64,000 nucleotides of DNA from Oscarella lobularis (taxonomy: Eukaryota > Porifera > Homoscleromorpha > Homosclerophorida > Oscarellidae): the NCBI RefSeq assembly GCF_947507565.1, contig NC_089183.1:2046001-2110000 (forward strand), written 5' to 3'. Below the pieces are notes generated by a model. It saw nothing but the letters and a program-made list of their open reading frames with translations, was not told where the DNA came from and ran no database searches. Shown here in pieces: positions 42,901 to 53,806 of the stretch (position 1 is the first letter of the stretch; each line of letters opens with the position of its first letter). Made by a program: the position numbers and the translations under genes.

Positions 42901-43935
42901 TTTAACAACTCTGCCATTGTCAATGTGACATTTTATAACTGCAGTTTCTTCAATTACATCCTCAACAGCAGTTTGTACGTTAACGTGACAAATTCGTTTT
43001 GCAGAAATTCAGTTATACTAATTACAAGGAGCTGGTTTCAAAATGTCACCTATTCAAACGGTTTCTTGACAAACGCCATATTCTTTTTTTCGACTGCTCG
43101 TCATTTGCGTTTGTCTAACGAAAGCTTAACAGCTTTCTCTCTCAGAAGCGCTGATGTGAATAATCTAGCAATACTACAAAGTCGTTTGTTGAATGCATCA
43201 GTTTCAAATTCTTTACTGAAAAATCTCTTCATAAGCAAGTCGATTTTAAAATTCGTTCGCGCAAAGAACGTTGGCGGTGTAAGCGGCGATCTTTACCAAT
43301 CTATTGCTAGTGTAAATAGGCCTCAGATCAAAAAGGCTTTTGAAAATCAATTGGAGTCTCTAGCACTCTTTTCACCGCCATCCCCTCCAACATTTGAATT
43401 TTGTCCACTCGGGTGGCATCATTTTGGTGGACACTGCTACAAGGTTGTTTCATCTTATTCCTACCGGTTTTCATTTTGGGGTTCAATTTGTAAGAATGGG
43501 CGTGGGTCGTACTTGGTTAGTCTGAATAGCTATGAAGAGCAAACGTTTGTTAATGGACTTGCTCACACGTCATATGGGATCGGGTTGGTTCAACCATCGT
43601 ACTGGGACGGGTATTGGTTTCGGCCGCGCGCGCTATACGCAACGAGAAAAAGCGAATTTCAGTGGGTATGGTTAGACGGCTTGCCGGGTATTTTTTTCAA
43701 TTGGCGTGCGGGAGTGCCTGATAGATATAGGGGGGGGCGTTGGTGTCACAGGTGTTGGTGGTATAAGAACACGGCCAGTTATTTATCTATGTGCATCGTG
43801 GCAGATAAATATGGTGAAGGAAAATGGTATGACAAACACTGTTCTTCAGAATTTCCAAGAGTATACGAAATGGATCCCGTTGGAGGAGAGCTCGGACTCA
43901 AAGGTCGTCTGTACTTCAGTACTAGTTGGTGTTAA
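39956..43935 (+). CDS. Secreted Kazal/Ig-like/pentapeptide-solenoid/C-type lectin protein
   Basis: A signal peptide starts at 39956 (MMLVLLFVILSYGCADA). Exons 39956-40111, 40153-40245, 40297-41124 and 41195-43935 join in phase through introns of 41, 51 and 70 bp. Exon 3 begins with a Kazal-like domain (KPVCGTDGCTYPSSC) and later an Ig-like strand (SDRLVIRYFRPIDEGEYTF). Exon 4 encodes about 130 consecutive five-residue repeats (about 41317-43296), typically V/I-N-V/L-S/T-F/L/Y, the pentapeptide-repeat pattern A(D/N)LXX, with about 70 N-X-S/T sequons by my hand count. A C-type lectin domain follows (FCPLGWHHFGGHCYKV, WVWLDGLP, GEGKWYDKHC), whose usual final cysteine is absent. Probable cell-surface or matrix glycoprotein. 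One unresolved point: exon 1 changes frame by one base between about 40018 and 40055. Confidence 0.8.
41317..43296 (+). repeat. 15-bp-period coding repeat: about 130 pentapeptides
   Basis: Inside the lectin gene the protein can be cut into five-residue units without a break. Examples are VNVSF, INSSF, VNFTQ, VNVTS, WNVSY, SNLTE and YNATY. Position 2 is almost always N, position 4 mostly S or T, positions 1 and 3 small or aliphatic, position 5 aromatic or aliphatic. DNA of the units is well diverged, so this is an old, selected protein repeat and not a young minisatellite. By the known pentapeptide-repeat fold, four units make one turn, so about 32 turns are predicted. Confidence 0.85.
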
Positions 43936-45290
43936 ATGTGATATTTACCTGCTATGCCATGTAGCAAAAGAGTGTCGTTGTGTTAAATACATGTAAGTGC
44001 GTCATGCGTGTAAGTTTAAAGCGGCGTGTGTGAAGCGCATTCTTTGCGGTTTTCTACATTCGCTCTTAAGTTGTTAATTAGTACCTCTCAGTCGTGGTGC
44101 TTTTGCAGCCAAAATAACAACGAACGGTTTTTCCTATTCCTAGTACGCAGTCCTCTGTGTACCTTTATTTGCAACGTATTGCATTCAACCACTTGAGATG
44201 GCGTCCTCGGTAAATTTTCAGAACACTCAAATGTGTTCAAGCACACGATTCATTTACAGTATTGGAAAAATGACGAGCGTTGTCTTGACAACAGGTTCTA
44301 CTCAACAACGCCGCGCCCGCGCCCGCGCCCGTTTTGCCGATAAGGCAAGCATCTTCGTATATGGCAAATGACTACGAGCAATTGATGGCAATATCTAACA
44401 GAATGACGTCGCTAACTTGACGTCATAAGAGGAAGTTCTGTAAAATGAAAAATACAATTAGGAGCTGCGTAGAAAAATCGATGACTCAACGGCTAGGCAG
44501 TTAAACGTGCACCTAAAACACCTAATATATATATAAATATTGTTACATTTGGTGCAAGAATCACTGGCCGGCCTGCGGCGCGAGTATGATCAACGTTCGA
44601 TGGACTTCTTGCATGGGTAGGTAGGAATAAACGCAGATTCTTAGCGCTGAAAATCATAAAAGCGAGGGCAGTCCGTGCGTTTAAGGAAGGAATTGCGTGC
44701 CGCGACGCAGTCTTGCTTACCCTCTTTTTCTCCGCACTGCCGCAGTAAAAATAGGACTAGTACGCCAATCTTGCTTACTTCAGAAGCAGCAAATGAACGA
44801 GTGTCAGCGACCACATACAAATCGGAAACTGTATTGTGGAGATTTCATTTGTACGGGCCTCAAGTCGTCTCCTCAAAATATCCTTACATTTGAGATGCAG
44901 AATAAAAATCTGAGAGACGTATTTTCTTCTGCAGAACGGTGCTGATATCGATCAAATTCCGTTCTGGCGAAAGTCATATCAAATCAATGACGTATAATCA
45001 AAAGCATATGTAATAAATTGTCGATGACCCAATAGCTGAGTCAGACACTATGTAGTTACCTAAGCCTGTATGACATTTGCATCATGATGTATTTTAGCGT
45101 ATACGCGAAAGTTTTGGTATAGTTACTCCAGACAGGGCTAGACTGAAAATTGTGTTTATTTCATACTACGGTAACATGCATTCATAGAAATTGTAGAAGC
45201 CGGCTCCTCCGCATCGCGGATTCTTTGGCTCACGAGACTCAACACAAGATCAGACTCCATGTAGCTTAGTCGTCTCGATCTACGGATCCC
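43936..45290. other. Intergenic; a coiled-coil family remnant, otherwise nothing
   Basis: No supported gene. At about 44825-45005 there is a minus-strand remnant of intron/exon sequence from the coiled-coil kinase family (matches around 38230-38335: GTATTGTGGAGAT, then AATCAATGACGTAT). A short GCCCGC repeat occurs near 44310. Confidence 0.45.
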
Positions 45291-46660
45291 TCTATGCCGT
45301 TGAAACTATCCATGTGCCACAGAATCGTTTTGCCTTTTGCTGTTTTTACCCTCGGCAAAGGAGCCCACTATCGAGGAGGAACGTTCACAGCTATGTGCCG
45401 CGCAATCTATCCGACTTGGCCAATGGAGAGGTATAAAGACATGGTCTATGTAATATATACGTTACCCTCGCTAATAAAAAATAGGACGCACTCCCAATAA
45501 TGAACGCGGCTTTCCTAAGAAAATGACGAGGGATCGAGGAGTCTGTGAGCAGACGCGCTATGAACGCTAGCTTACTCTAAAATCAGAATGAAAGAAAGAC
45601 ATTTAGCTTCACATGCCCTTCACGACCTCTCACGCCGATTTGAAACAAAGCCCAAGCGACACCATAACCCATAATCGGAATATGGTAATAGGTTTCTACC
45701 AATTTGTTTCAGGTTCATATTCGCTTGAAGATTGCATGGAGGCAAACAGCCGAAGGCACTTGCCCCGTCAATGAAGCGGATAAGCCTACTACGCTTTTTG
45801 GGAGTCCAGTTAAATGGCTGTGTCTGATCAGGAATTGCGGAAGTCGCACCGTCAACGACATGAGGTCGTATTGCACGTTTGCCAATACGAGGGACGACTA
45901 CTATCAAAGCAAGAAATTGTTTGACTTCACGTTTCCTGTTGCCAATGCCAAGGTCTTTCGAGTTCGGTGAGCAAGAGCAGGGAAACTATCTAGTATACAC
46001 AGGCATAAATTTTGCACACTTGCGAAATAGACGACACGAATGAAAATGTTTTTGGAATTGATCCAGAGAGCAATCATCGCTGCTGTTGGATTACAACCAC
46101 AAGCTCTGACCTTGGCGAAATGCGGATGTTTACGACAATTGACTTCACGCCTCACCCGGACAGCGGACTGCTGAATTGGAGCCCTATTACGGATATCGTT
46201 CCCCTAGTGCCCGCTCGAACCGGATGTCGTCATCGACTATTTATACCCCACTCGGACCCGGATGTTCAAGAAAACGTGAGATGTCGCTGGGCGAGACCGA
46301 GCAACGACATGTTTCAAGACGAGTGCGGAATCGTTTGCAATCGTCTCGAAATTGCTCCCTATAACGTTATTCTGGATGAAAGCTCGTGCGAGATGATATG
46401 GACGCCGCCCAGTCCTGGCCAATAATCCGCCGCCGTGCAGCTTGAAAACTTTGCTCCGGGTTCAAATCGACCGCTGAGTAGCATTCCGTTGCAATTTCTC
46501 GTCGAAGTTATCGATCCCGTGCTCGGGGTGCGACCACAGGTCCTTTTTTCCTCCTCAGGAACGGTTTCCGCGTCGGCAGCAACGCTGTTTCGCAGTTCCG
46601 ACCTGTGGCAACTTTACCTTTGAGCTCATGGTCGGCCACTCGGCGTATCCGAGAAGAAAG
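45291..46660 (+). pseudogene. Extracellular-domain gene (CRW/DECG/PLSS-motif family), with a premature stop
   Basis: Exons: about 45294-45425 (AHYRGGTFTA), about 45715-45968 (ending at a GTGAGC donor) and about 46025-46620. The last contains TTTSSDLGEMRMFTTIDFT, RHRLFIPHSDPD, RCRWA, DECGIVC and, after an in-frame TAA at 46423-46425, AAVQLENFAPGS and PLSSIPLQFLVEV. This motif order is known to me from large invertebrate extracellular proteins of undefined function (CRWA...ECG...C, then AVQ.EDF...PLSSVPLQFL). The TAA stands where those have a GYYAV-type aromatic residue. Frame and motif order are otherwise kept, so it is a recently dead or mis-read gene. Confidence 0.5.
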
Positions 46661-47609
46661 TAAAGATTTTGCAGTGAGCATTCGCGTGGCTTCCCTTACG
46701 GATACGTAAGGCCGTTATCCCATAGATACATGAGAGATCCTTACGGACACAAAAGTGATCATGCGAAGTACGGTTTACAGCGAACTAACGTGGAGCGACG
46801 TGGAGCAACGTGGGCTGCGACGTGTGACGACAGATATTCTGTCTGTTTTTTACTATCTTCTCTTTCAAACTACAACAAAAACAGCAATACACAAGTCAGT
46901 AACGCATAGTAGCGTGCACTTGGTGTACGACAGCACAATGTTGTTCGTCGTTTGAGAGGATTTGCTACAGTTCTGTGAAACAAGGGATACTAGATACAAT
47001 GCCCTTCAGACGTTTCGTTAAGAAAAAAGAAAGAAAAGAGGAGAAAAGAGCTAGAAAAGAAAAAAAAACCTCAGCGATGAAGGAGCGGAGAAGCGAGAAG
47101 ATGTTCGTACAATCTAATTAGACTTTCTCCGGAAAAAAACCTATTTCTGTTGAATATGATTATGCATGCTGAAGACAGGAACGCACACATGACTGTAGCA
47201 TTGTGTAGAACAGTACTCATTGCGTAGTATATATACTTTTAGTCCTACTTTTTATACGTACATACCTCTTATAGTGTAGATGTTATTTGTCGTGACTGGA
47301 AAAGGATTGGCGCACTAGTCTGTTGCACGCAGCATTCTCAAGAAGGAAAATACTTGTTGGCTTTGGTTGGAGTGTAATTAATAGAAAAGTTTTTGTTTTG
47401 CCAATAAATATATGGTGATATAGAACAACAGATCGATCAAGAAAAGGTAAATGGAACCTCTCAAGAACAATAAATCCAAGCGGGCACACCACATTATTTT
47501 AATTTGCGTTGCTGATATCTACAAAAAGTTATTCGATGTCTCTTCAGTCCAACCGCTGTAACGGCCAGTGCAACTCGGACAAAAGAAAGGCACCGAAACG
47601 ACAGCGTTT
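46661..47609. other. Intergenic, no gene seen
   Basis: A/T-rich, with A-rich tracts near 47020-47080. No ORF with support and no repeat matching the rest of the window. Confidence 0.4.
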
Positions 47610-47983
47610 TGGATAGTCGGCCGGCCGATAGGCTCCTATCCAGCCTGTTATCCGGGCGGCTCTTACTGCATGAGCCAGCTTGTTTGTGGGGCGTAGATAA
47701 TGCGTTGTTGGGCGTGGGTTGGCGTCGGCCAATAAGCAGCCGGCTTCGCCAAACTGGGCTGCAGTCTCTCATTGGTCACTTACAGTCATGTGATTAATAC
47801 ACTTCATTAGGAATTTAACGCAGTTAAATGGTGTTGATATCTATTGGAGCGACGCGCCAATTATAAGGCTGAGTGTGGGCGGGGGCTATTCAGTCCGTCT
47901 ACTACAGCGCCAGTGAGAATGTGGCGCCTACGCCTATCGTGGTTCTCCACTTTTTCTTTGCATTCTTCCAATTTCACTCCGCT

Positions 47984-48720
47984 ATGGACGCCACGGACAA
48001 CGCTGCAGACGGTCCCGATGCGCAGGAAGGCGTCAAGCTCAAGATCAACCTCCCCAGGCAGTAGCGCTCGGCGTCCTGGAGCAATCGATCGCGCGGGCAG
48101 TAGAGGCGAGTTTTACAGCCCGCGAGGCGCTCAACGCAGGAACGGCTCCGCCAGCACCGCCTAACATCGCGCTAGCGCCAGCCGCCCCGTAGACGCCCGC
48201 CGTGCTTCGCGCCCTTGTAGGATAAAGTCTTCCGCCTCCCCAGCCAGGTTGGCCCGCTCCAGGTGAGACGCCAAAACTCCGCCCATTCCCGTGGGAACTC
48301 CGCGAGTCGCGATATCCTCCCACGGTCTAAGCCCCTATGTTGACCGCTAAGCAAGCCGGTGGCCTGCGATCGTTTTCTTCTCCCCCGCGGCGAAACGATG
48401 TTATCCGCTGCCCCGCGCTGACCAATTGTCTTTCTTTTTCGTTGGTAGCCTTAGGTGCTCTACCGCCCGCAGTAGCGATTGCTGGCTTAGCAGTTGCCCG
48501 CAATGCGCCCGCAGCTGGCGTTGCTGCAACAGCACTCCCCCCTTTCTCTCTCGGTGACGGATTTACTTTCAATCACCGCCTTGTGGCCCGCATTCGCGCC
48601 GAAAGAGTTTTTTGACATGGCAGAGCTTCTCCCCGACAACGAGGAACTCCTCCAGCGCGAGGCGGCAATGTTTGCTGAGCGCGAGCGCGCCCCGTGCTGC
48701 GCCAGATCCCGTCGATCCTG
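47984..48720 (+). pseudogene. DIRS gag-like region
   Basis: Starts MDATDNAADGPDAQEGVKLK. Continues in other frames with an Ala/Pro-rich stretch (LGVLEQSIARAVEASFTARE), LTAKQAGGLRSFSSPPRR and, near the end, HRLVARIRAE followed after a shift by FFDMAELLPDNEELLQREAA. The last motif (FVDMAELLPD-like) is typical of DIRS/Ngaro gag proteins. At least two frameshifts and internal stops. Confidence 0.5.
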
Positions 48721-49734
48721 AGCTGGGCTCGCTGCTTCTGCGCTTACCCCGCCGTTCGCTGCTCTGGCGCCCGGTCCGGCGGGCACCACTTTTGGGTGTA
48801 CTTGCGCCTAATCCTACAAAAAGCAGCTTGCAAAGGCTGCGATGGCTGGCGCCTTTAGGACGCACGCTTCTGGAAGCTTGCCGCAGCCGACGCCACGGCA
48901 AACTGAGGCGTTGTTTCACCAGGACTCTACGCTCAGACGTTTGTTGCGCTGGGCCGCCTTGCCGTCTCGAGCTGCGTTCATTGCCTCGATCGTGTCGCTG
49001 CCGACTGCGCGCTCGCCCCGCTGGTACCCGTTGCAAAACCAAAAGTTCTAACAACGGCTCGCAGCCAGCGTGAGCGTGCGCCGGCCGACAAGCCCATCAG
49101 TTGTTCGTACAACGCCGGACGCTGCACGATCCGTGATTGCTCCTTCCGCCACGTCTGGGCTAATTGCAAGGGTCAACACCGCAGTCGCGACTGCGGGGAG
49201 GACTCTGAGGCAAAGCGCCCTCGATCGCCGCGCTTTGAGAAGACAAACAGAGAGCATCCCTCCGAAGCAAACATGTGTTGCATGGTCGCATGCTTGGGTT
49301 GTGAGGTTCAGTGCCCGCTCCTTTTTCTTTGCTCTTGTGTCTGTCGGTCGTAGGAGACTTGTCCCCTCCTCTGTGCCTTTCCGCTGCTGCGCCACTTGTG
49401 TTGTTGCTGGGCGTAGACGCAAAGGCGTGAAAGCCGTGTTATCAGAAGAAAAAATGATTGTTGCATTAATTGGCGGACTCTCCTGCAACCGCTGGTGTGC
49501 TTTAATGACGTTCCTTCCCCCTCCGGAATTTTCTCCCAGCAGTTAAAGTTCTCCGAAAGATAGTTACCCGTGCTCAATTACCTAGGGCCGCTGCTCTCAC
49601 TAGCAAGCAATAGGCTCTGCAACGTGTTTAATAGACGCTATCGCTACATGAACGACTTAGCACGCTTCGATGCGTGAGCGCCGCGACCGCGCCGTCGCCT
49701 TCCAGCCCGTTTTCGCCGCGTCGCGACGCCGGTT

Positions 49735-51235
49735 GACCTATTGCAGTGGCGTGCGCTCCTCCGTACTCACCCAGACTCGCGTTTCGTTGACTACGTGGTA
49801 CGGGAATTTGAGCACGATTTTCGTATATGTCTTGGATCTTCCCCCCATCGCCGGACGGCTCAAAATTTCCGATCGGCAGCCATGCACGCGAGTGTTGTGC
49901 AAGGGTATTTCTGCGGTGAACTTGAGGCAGGGCGAATCGTTTGCCCAGTCGCGTCTCAGTGGGTGGAGCACGTGAGCCCATACGGCGTCATCCCTAAGCC
50001 GCACCAACCTGGCCGTTGGCGACTCATCACCGATCTCTTCGCTCCGCGCGGAAGCATGTGAACTACGGAATTGACTCGAACCTATGCTCGCTTTCTTTTG
50101 CGCGAATCGACGATGCCGTTGCGATCGCCCACGATGTTGGCGCGGGCTGCCTCCTCGCGAAGCTGGATCTACACGCCGCTTACCGTCAGGTGCCCGCTCA
50201 CCCAGAGGACCGCCCGTTTCTCGCCATGCGCTGGCAGGATCAGTTTTTTCTCGACGCGGCCCTCCCGTTTGGTCTGCGGTCAGCGCCTAAGATTTTATCG
50301 GCGGTAGCTGACGCTGTTTTATGGATCATGGCTCGTAGCGGCGTGTCGCACCGCCTTCACTACTTAGACGATTTTCTGTTCCTTGGCCATTTGAGATCCG
50401 GCAAATGCGCGCGCAATTTAGCAATGGCGCTGTCGTCCTGCAGTTCTCTGAGCCTTCCCGTGGCTCCGCACAAGGTCGAAGGACCGTCGTCGACCCTTGT
50501 TTTTCTTGGCATCAAGATAGACACGGTGAGCGGCGTCTTACGATTGCCGGCCGTCAAATAGCAGCGCTTACGCCTTTCCCTACGACGTTTTATCTCAGCG
50601 CACGCCTGTACGAAGGGACAGCTCCTGTCTCTCGTCTGCCTTTTGCATCACGCGGCCACAGTTGTGCGTTCGGGTCGCTCGTTCACTCGTCGGATAATTG
50701 ATTTGTCGGCTAGCACTGCTCAGCTTGACTCGAAGCTGCGTCTGAACCGCGACGCAAGAGCCGACTTGGCGTGGTGGGACGCTTTTTTCGGTGTCTGGAT
50801 TGGCGTCAGACTGATGTCGTCAATCGGAACGCAGACCCACGCAATTTGCGTTCAGTCAGACGCCTCCGGTTTGTGGGGCTGCGGAGCGGCGCTCGTCTTG
50901 TCTGGCCGCCACGCTATTTTTCCCATAGGTGGTCACACGCTTGGATAAAAAATCTATCGCCCCTAAAGAGATGTTTTCCATTCATTCTAGTGGCAGCGTG
51001 CCTTTGGGGAGCCGAGTGGCGCGGACAAACAATTTTAATTGAGTCTGATAACACAACGGTCGTTGCCGCCGTAGGCAGCGGGACTAGTCGCGACGAGTCA
51101 CTCATGCCTCTCCTCCGCACTCTGCATTACGTTATGGCCAAAAGCGGATGTGTCATGCGAGCGCGGCACATCCCGGGCAACCTAAACACCTTTGAGGACG
51201 CACTCTCTCAAGGTCATCTCGAGGTCACCCCTTTA
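49735..51235 (+). pseudogene. DIRS reverse transcriptase-RNase H
   Basis: RT motifs in order: YGVIPKPHQPGRWRLITDLF (about 49980-50040), then after a frameshift LLAKLDLHAAYRQVP, LPFGLRSAPKIL and the catalytic HYLDDFLFLG (about 50358-50387). RNase H motifs follow: CVQSDASGLWGCGAAL (about 50848-50900) and, after another shift, ILIESDNTTVVAAVGSG and RHIPGNLNTFEDALSQG (about 51035-51215). The order and the YLDD box fit the DIRS polymerase. Inactivated by frameshifts near 50056, 50560 and 50945. Confidence 0.75.
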
Positions 51236-51329
51236 CGGCTTTTACTTCGTATTCGCAGGTACCGGTCGACCTCCCTCGGCCTGTCATTTACTTCCTCGAC
51301 CACCTACTCTTGACTGCGCCGGATTGGAT

Positions 51330-52235
51330 GTCGGAGACTCGGAGGAGGCAGTTAGGCGATATACGGCGTTCGCCCTAGCGCCGGCGACATGGCGGGCGTA
51401 CGCAGCGGGTCAGCAGCGCTTTCTGTGATGCAACCAACACGCCATTATCTGCCGGTTCAGGGGGCAACCTTTTGTCTCTGGGCGGCCGCTCTCACCGACG
51501 AAGGCCTACAATACAAGACCATCTGAGGCTATCTAGCTGCGGTCCGCAACCTTCATATTACCAGTGGCTTTTCAGACCCAATCGTGCCCAAGCGTCTACG
51601 GCTGGATCTCGTCTTGCGCGGTATTCAGCGAGAGCGCGCCAAAACCGCAAGGCTTGACTCTCGGCAGCCATAACACAGGCCATCCTCCGTCAAATTAGGG
51701 GCGTTTGGTCGCATCGCGCAGCTTCAACATTTCTATGTTATGGGCTGCCGTCTGCACAGGATTCTTTGGCTGCCTTCGCCCAGATGAGTTTACGACCGAT
51801 GGTTCCTTTGACCCGGCGCGCCACCTCTCGCCGCAAGACTTCCTCGTCGACTGGGCGGCCAAACCCTCGTGGGTTCGCCTTAAAATCAAGTCGTCTAAAT
51901 CGGATCAGCTTGGTGTTGGCGCGTATGTCTTCCTCGACCGTACCGCCGACGACCTCCGGTCCCGTCGGTGCGCTTCTTGCCAACGTGGTGCGTCGGAGCA
52001 TGGCCGAAAGGCCCTCTCTTCCGCTTTGCTGACGGCCACCCGCTCTCTCGCGCGCAGTTGGTAGAACGCCTCCGCCGTGCTCACAGACGCAGGCTTCTCG
52101 ACAGCTTTGTTTGGAGGACACAGTTTACGCATTGGCACCGCTACAACGGCCGCGGCGCGTGGCATTGGCGACGAGCGCATTCGGCGGTTTGGCCGCTGAA
52201 GGAGCAACTGTTATATGCGGTACATTTGTCTTGAG
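51330..52235 (+). pseudogene. DIRS tyrosine recombinase
   Basis: The N-terminal part reads RRYTAFALAPATWRAYAAGQ. The core begins FFGCLRPDEFTTDG (conserved Arg), followed by WVRLKIKSSKSDQLGVGAYV (the lysine region). After a frameshift GHSLRIG gives the HxLR box, and NCYMRYI contains the candidate nucleophile tyrosine. A TGA stands where FGRW is expected just before the tyrosine. Frames change several times, so no active enzyme is encoded. Confidence 0.7.
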
Positions 52236-52950
52236 GCCGATGTTCGCGCTCCGCTCAGCGCTACCCTCTCTAAGTAGTTGGCTAGAAAGCCTGCGATGCG
52301 TTGGTGTTTCGTCTGTTTGTGTTAGATGATAGCGTCTCTCTGCCTTGCAATCAGGTTGTCGTCTCCCCCTTTTTTCCCCGGCTGGGTTTACCGCGTACGC
52401 CGCACATTTTTGTCCAGCGACGGTCTTGTTCCCGCGTTCCTTCCTTGAGCCCTGCTGCGTTCGTGCCGGACTGTCCGGTTGGGCGAAACCCCGGCCTGAA
52501 GCCGGGTGTCTCTGGGGATAGTGTGGACTGGTGGGCGTTATAGCCGATCAATGTCCCGGACTCGGTAGTTCGCCTTGTAGGCTTCCGGGTCCGCGAAATA
52601 GAACCGGATTTCCGGGACAGCCCCAGATATCCGGCCCAGCCGCCCCCTTACACCGGCAAGCACCTTCGCCCAGCAGGCGCAGCCGTTGGATCACGAAGGC
52701 TCGACCGTGTCTCGGTCCCCCAACGGATATCAATGTAACTGTTGGGAAAGATGTCAATTGATAACATGACTCTGAGACGAATCAGAGACTGCAGCCCAGT
52801 TTGGCGAAGCCCGCTGCTTATTGGTCGACTCCATAACAACCTAGGCCCAACCACGCCTTATCCACGCCTCACAAACTCCAGCGTGTTATCCAGGCTCACG
52901 CAGTAAGAGCCGCCCGGATAACAGGCTGGATACGAGCCTAGCCGGCCGAG

Positions 52951-53419
52951 GACATCGATCTCGACAGCAGTAGCAGTGAAGACGAAGAAACTAACAAAAC
53001 CACCGGACTGGCTCCTCCACCCACATATTCTCTTCAACGAAAACGGGGAAGCAAGCAAGCAAGGTCGTTTCGTGTCCAGTGGCTAATTAGGCGCCCCTGT
53101 TTGCAGCATAATCCGGATAAACAGATGGTGTCCTGGACGCAGTCTCTTTTTCTTCCTATAAAAAAATTTTTGTTTTAGAATTTAATATTGACTAGTTTTG
53201 AGAGTCGCTTTCAAACAAGCGAGAGAATCTCGAGTCGACACAAGCGCAGTGTTTTGAATTATGCAGACCAGCTTTGCCTACCATTGGCCGGACCACAAGC
53301 CGGACCACGAGAGAGAAAACCAGTTTGCAAATACAATAACATAATCCTGAACAGACGCAAGCTATCGAAAAAGAAGAACCACGAAATACATAACAAACAC
53401 TCAATGCGATTATTTTTGG
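52951..53419. other. Flank of the DIRS element, no gene seen
   Basis: Nothing supported. The plus ORF at 53188-53499 has no recognisable family and overlaps the 3' end of the minus-strand secreted-peptide candidate. Confidence 0.35.
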
Positions 53420-53806
53420 TCACTCGATCTCGTCCTGCATGCTCAGTCTTCTTGGTGCAATGGACATGCCTTCATGATTTCGTCGAAACGGTCTTCTAAA
53501 TCTGCTGGAATTGAGAGCCCAGAAACAACATCGGCGCCGAACTCTTTTCTCATCAGGCACAAAGGACACAAAATACTTCTGAGCGTCAAATCCGCTGCAA
53601 AAGTATGCTAGATGGTTTAAGCCAAAAGCAGAAACAGCGGGAAATTCAGTGCAGTAGCAAATCCTCACCAAAGGCACAAGCGTTGTGTAATGATAGCAGT
53701 CAGAGTAATATAGGCTGCCTCCAGCTGTGCGTTCAAGAAAGCCTTCTTTAATTAATATCACTGTTATAAAACAAATTAGCAACCAGAGCATCCTCTGTTT
53801 CGACAT
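53420..53806 (-). CDS. Candidate small secreted protein, 128 residues
   Basis: An intact single-exon ORF on the minus strand with an ATG start and a strong N-terminal hydrophobic segment (MLWLLICFITVILIKEGFL). The rest has scattered cysteines (SDCYHY, RICYCTEF, YFCSGF) and a basic run followed by CC (KRVRRRCCFW), which could be a prohormone-type cleavage site. No family is recognised. The length and leader are the only support, so it may be chance. Confidence 0.35.
   Translation of the reverse strand: MSKQRMLWLLICFITVILIKEGFLERTAGGSLYYSDCYHYTTLVPLVRICYCTEFPAVSAFGLNHLAYFCSGFDAQKYFVSFVPDEKRVRRRCCFWALNSSRFRRPFRRNHEGMSIAPRRLSMQDEIE

Larger units (their letters stand above)
47610..52950 (+). mobile_element. 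DIRS-type tyrosine-recombinase retrotransposon, decayed
   Basis: Inverted terminal repeats of about 180 bp lie at about 47612-47799 and 52761-52950; both contain CAGCCTGTTATCCGGGCGGC and CTTCGCCAAACTGGGCTGCA on opposite strands. Between them, in order, are a gag-like region, reverse transcriptase plus RNase H, and a tyrosine recombinase, all on the plus strand. Inverted termini with a tyrosine recombinase in place of an integrase define the DIRS order. The base composition is more G+C-rich than the flanks. Several frameshifts and stops make it inactive. Confidence 0.8.

Noticed and set aside
48045-49577. Several minus-strand ORFs in the DIRS element
   Set aside because: The plus strand carries the gag, RT, RNase H and recombinase motifs; minus ORFs are G+C-rich shadows.
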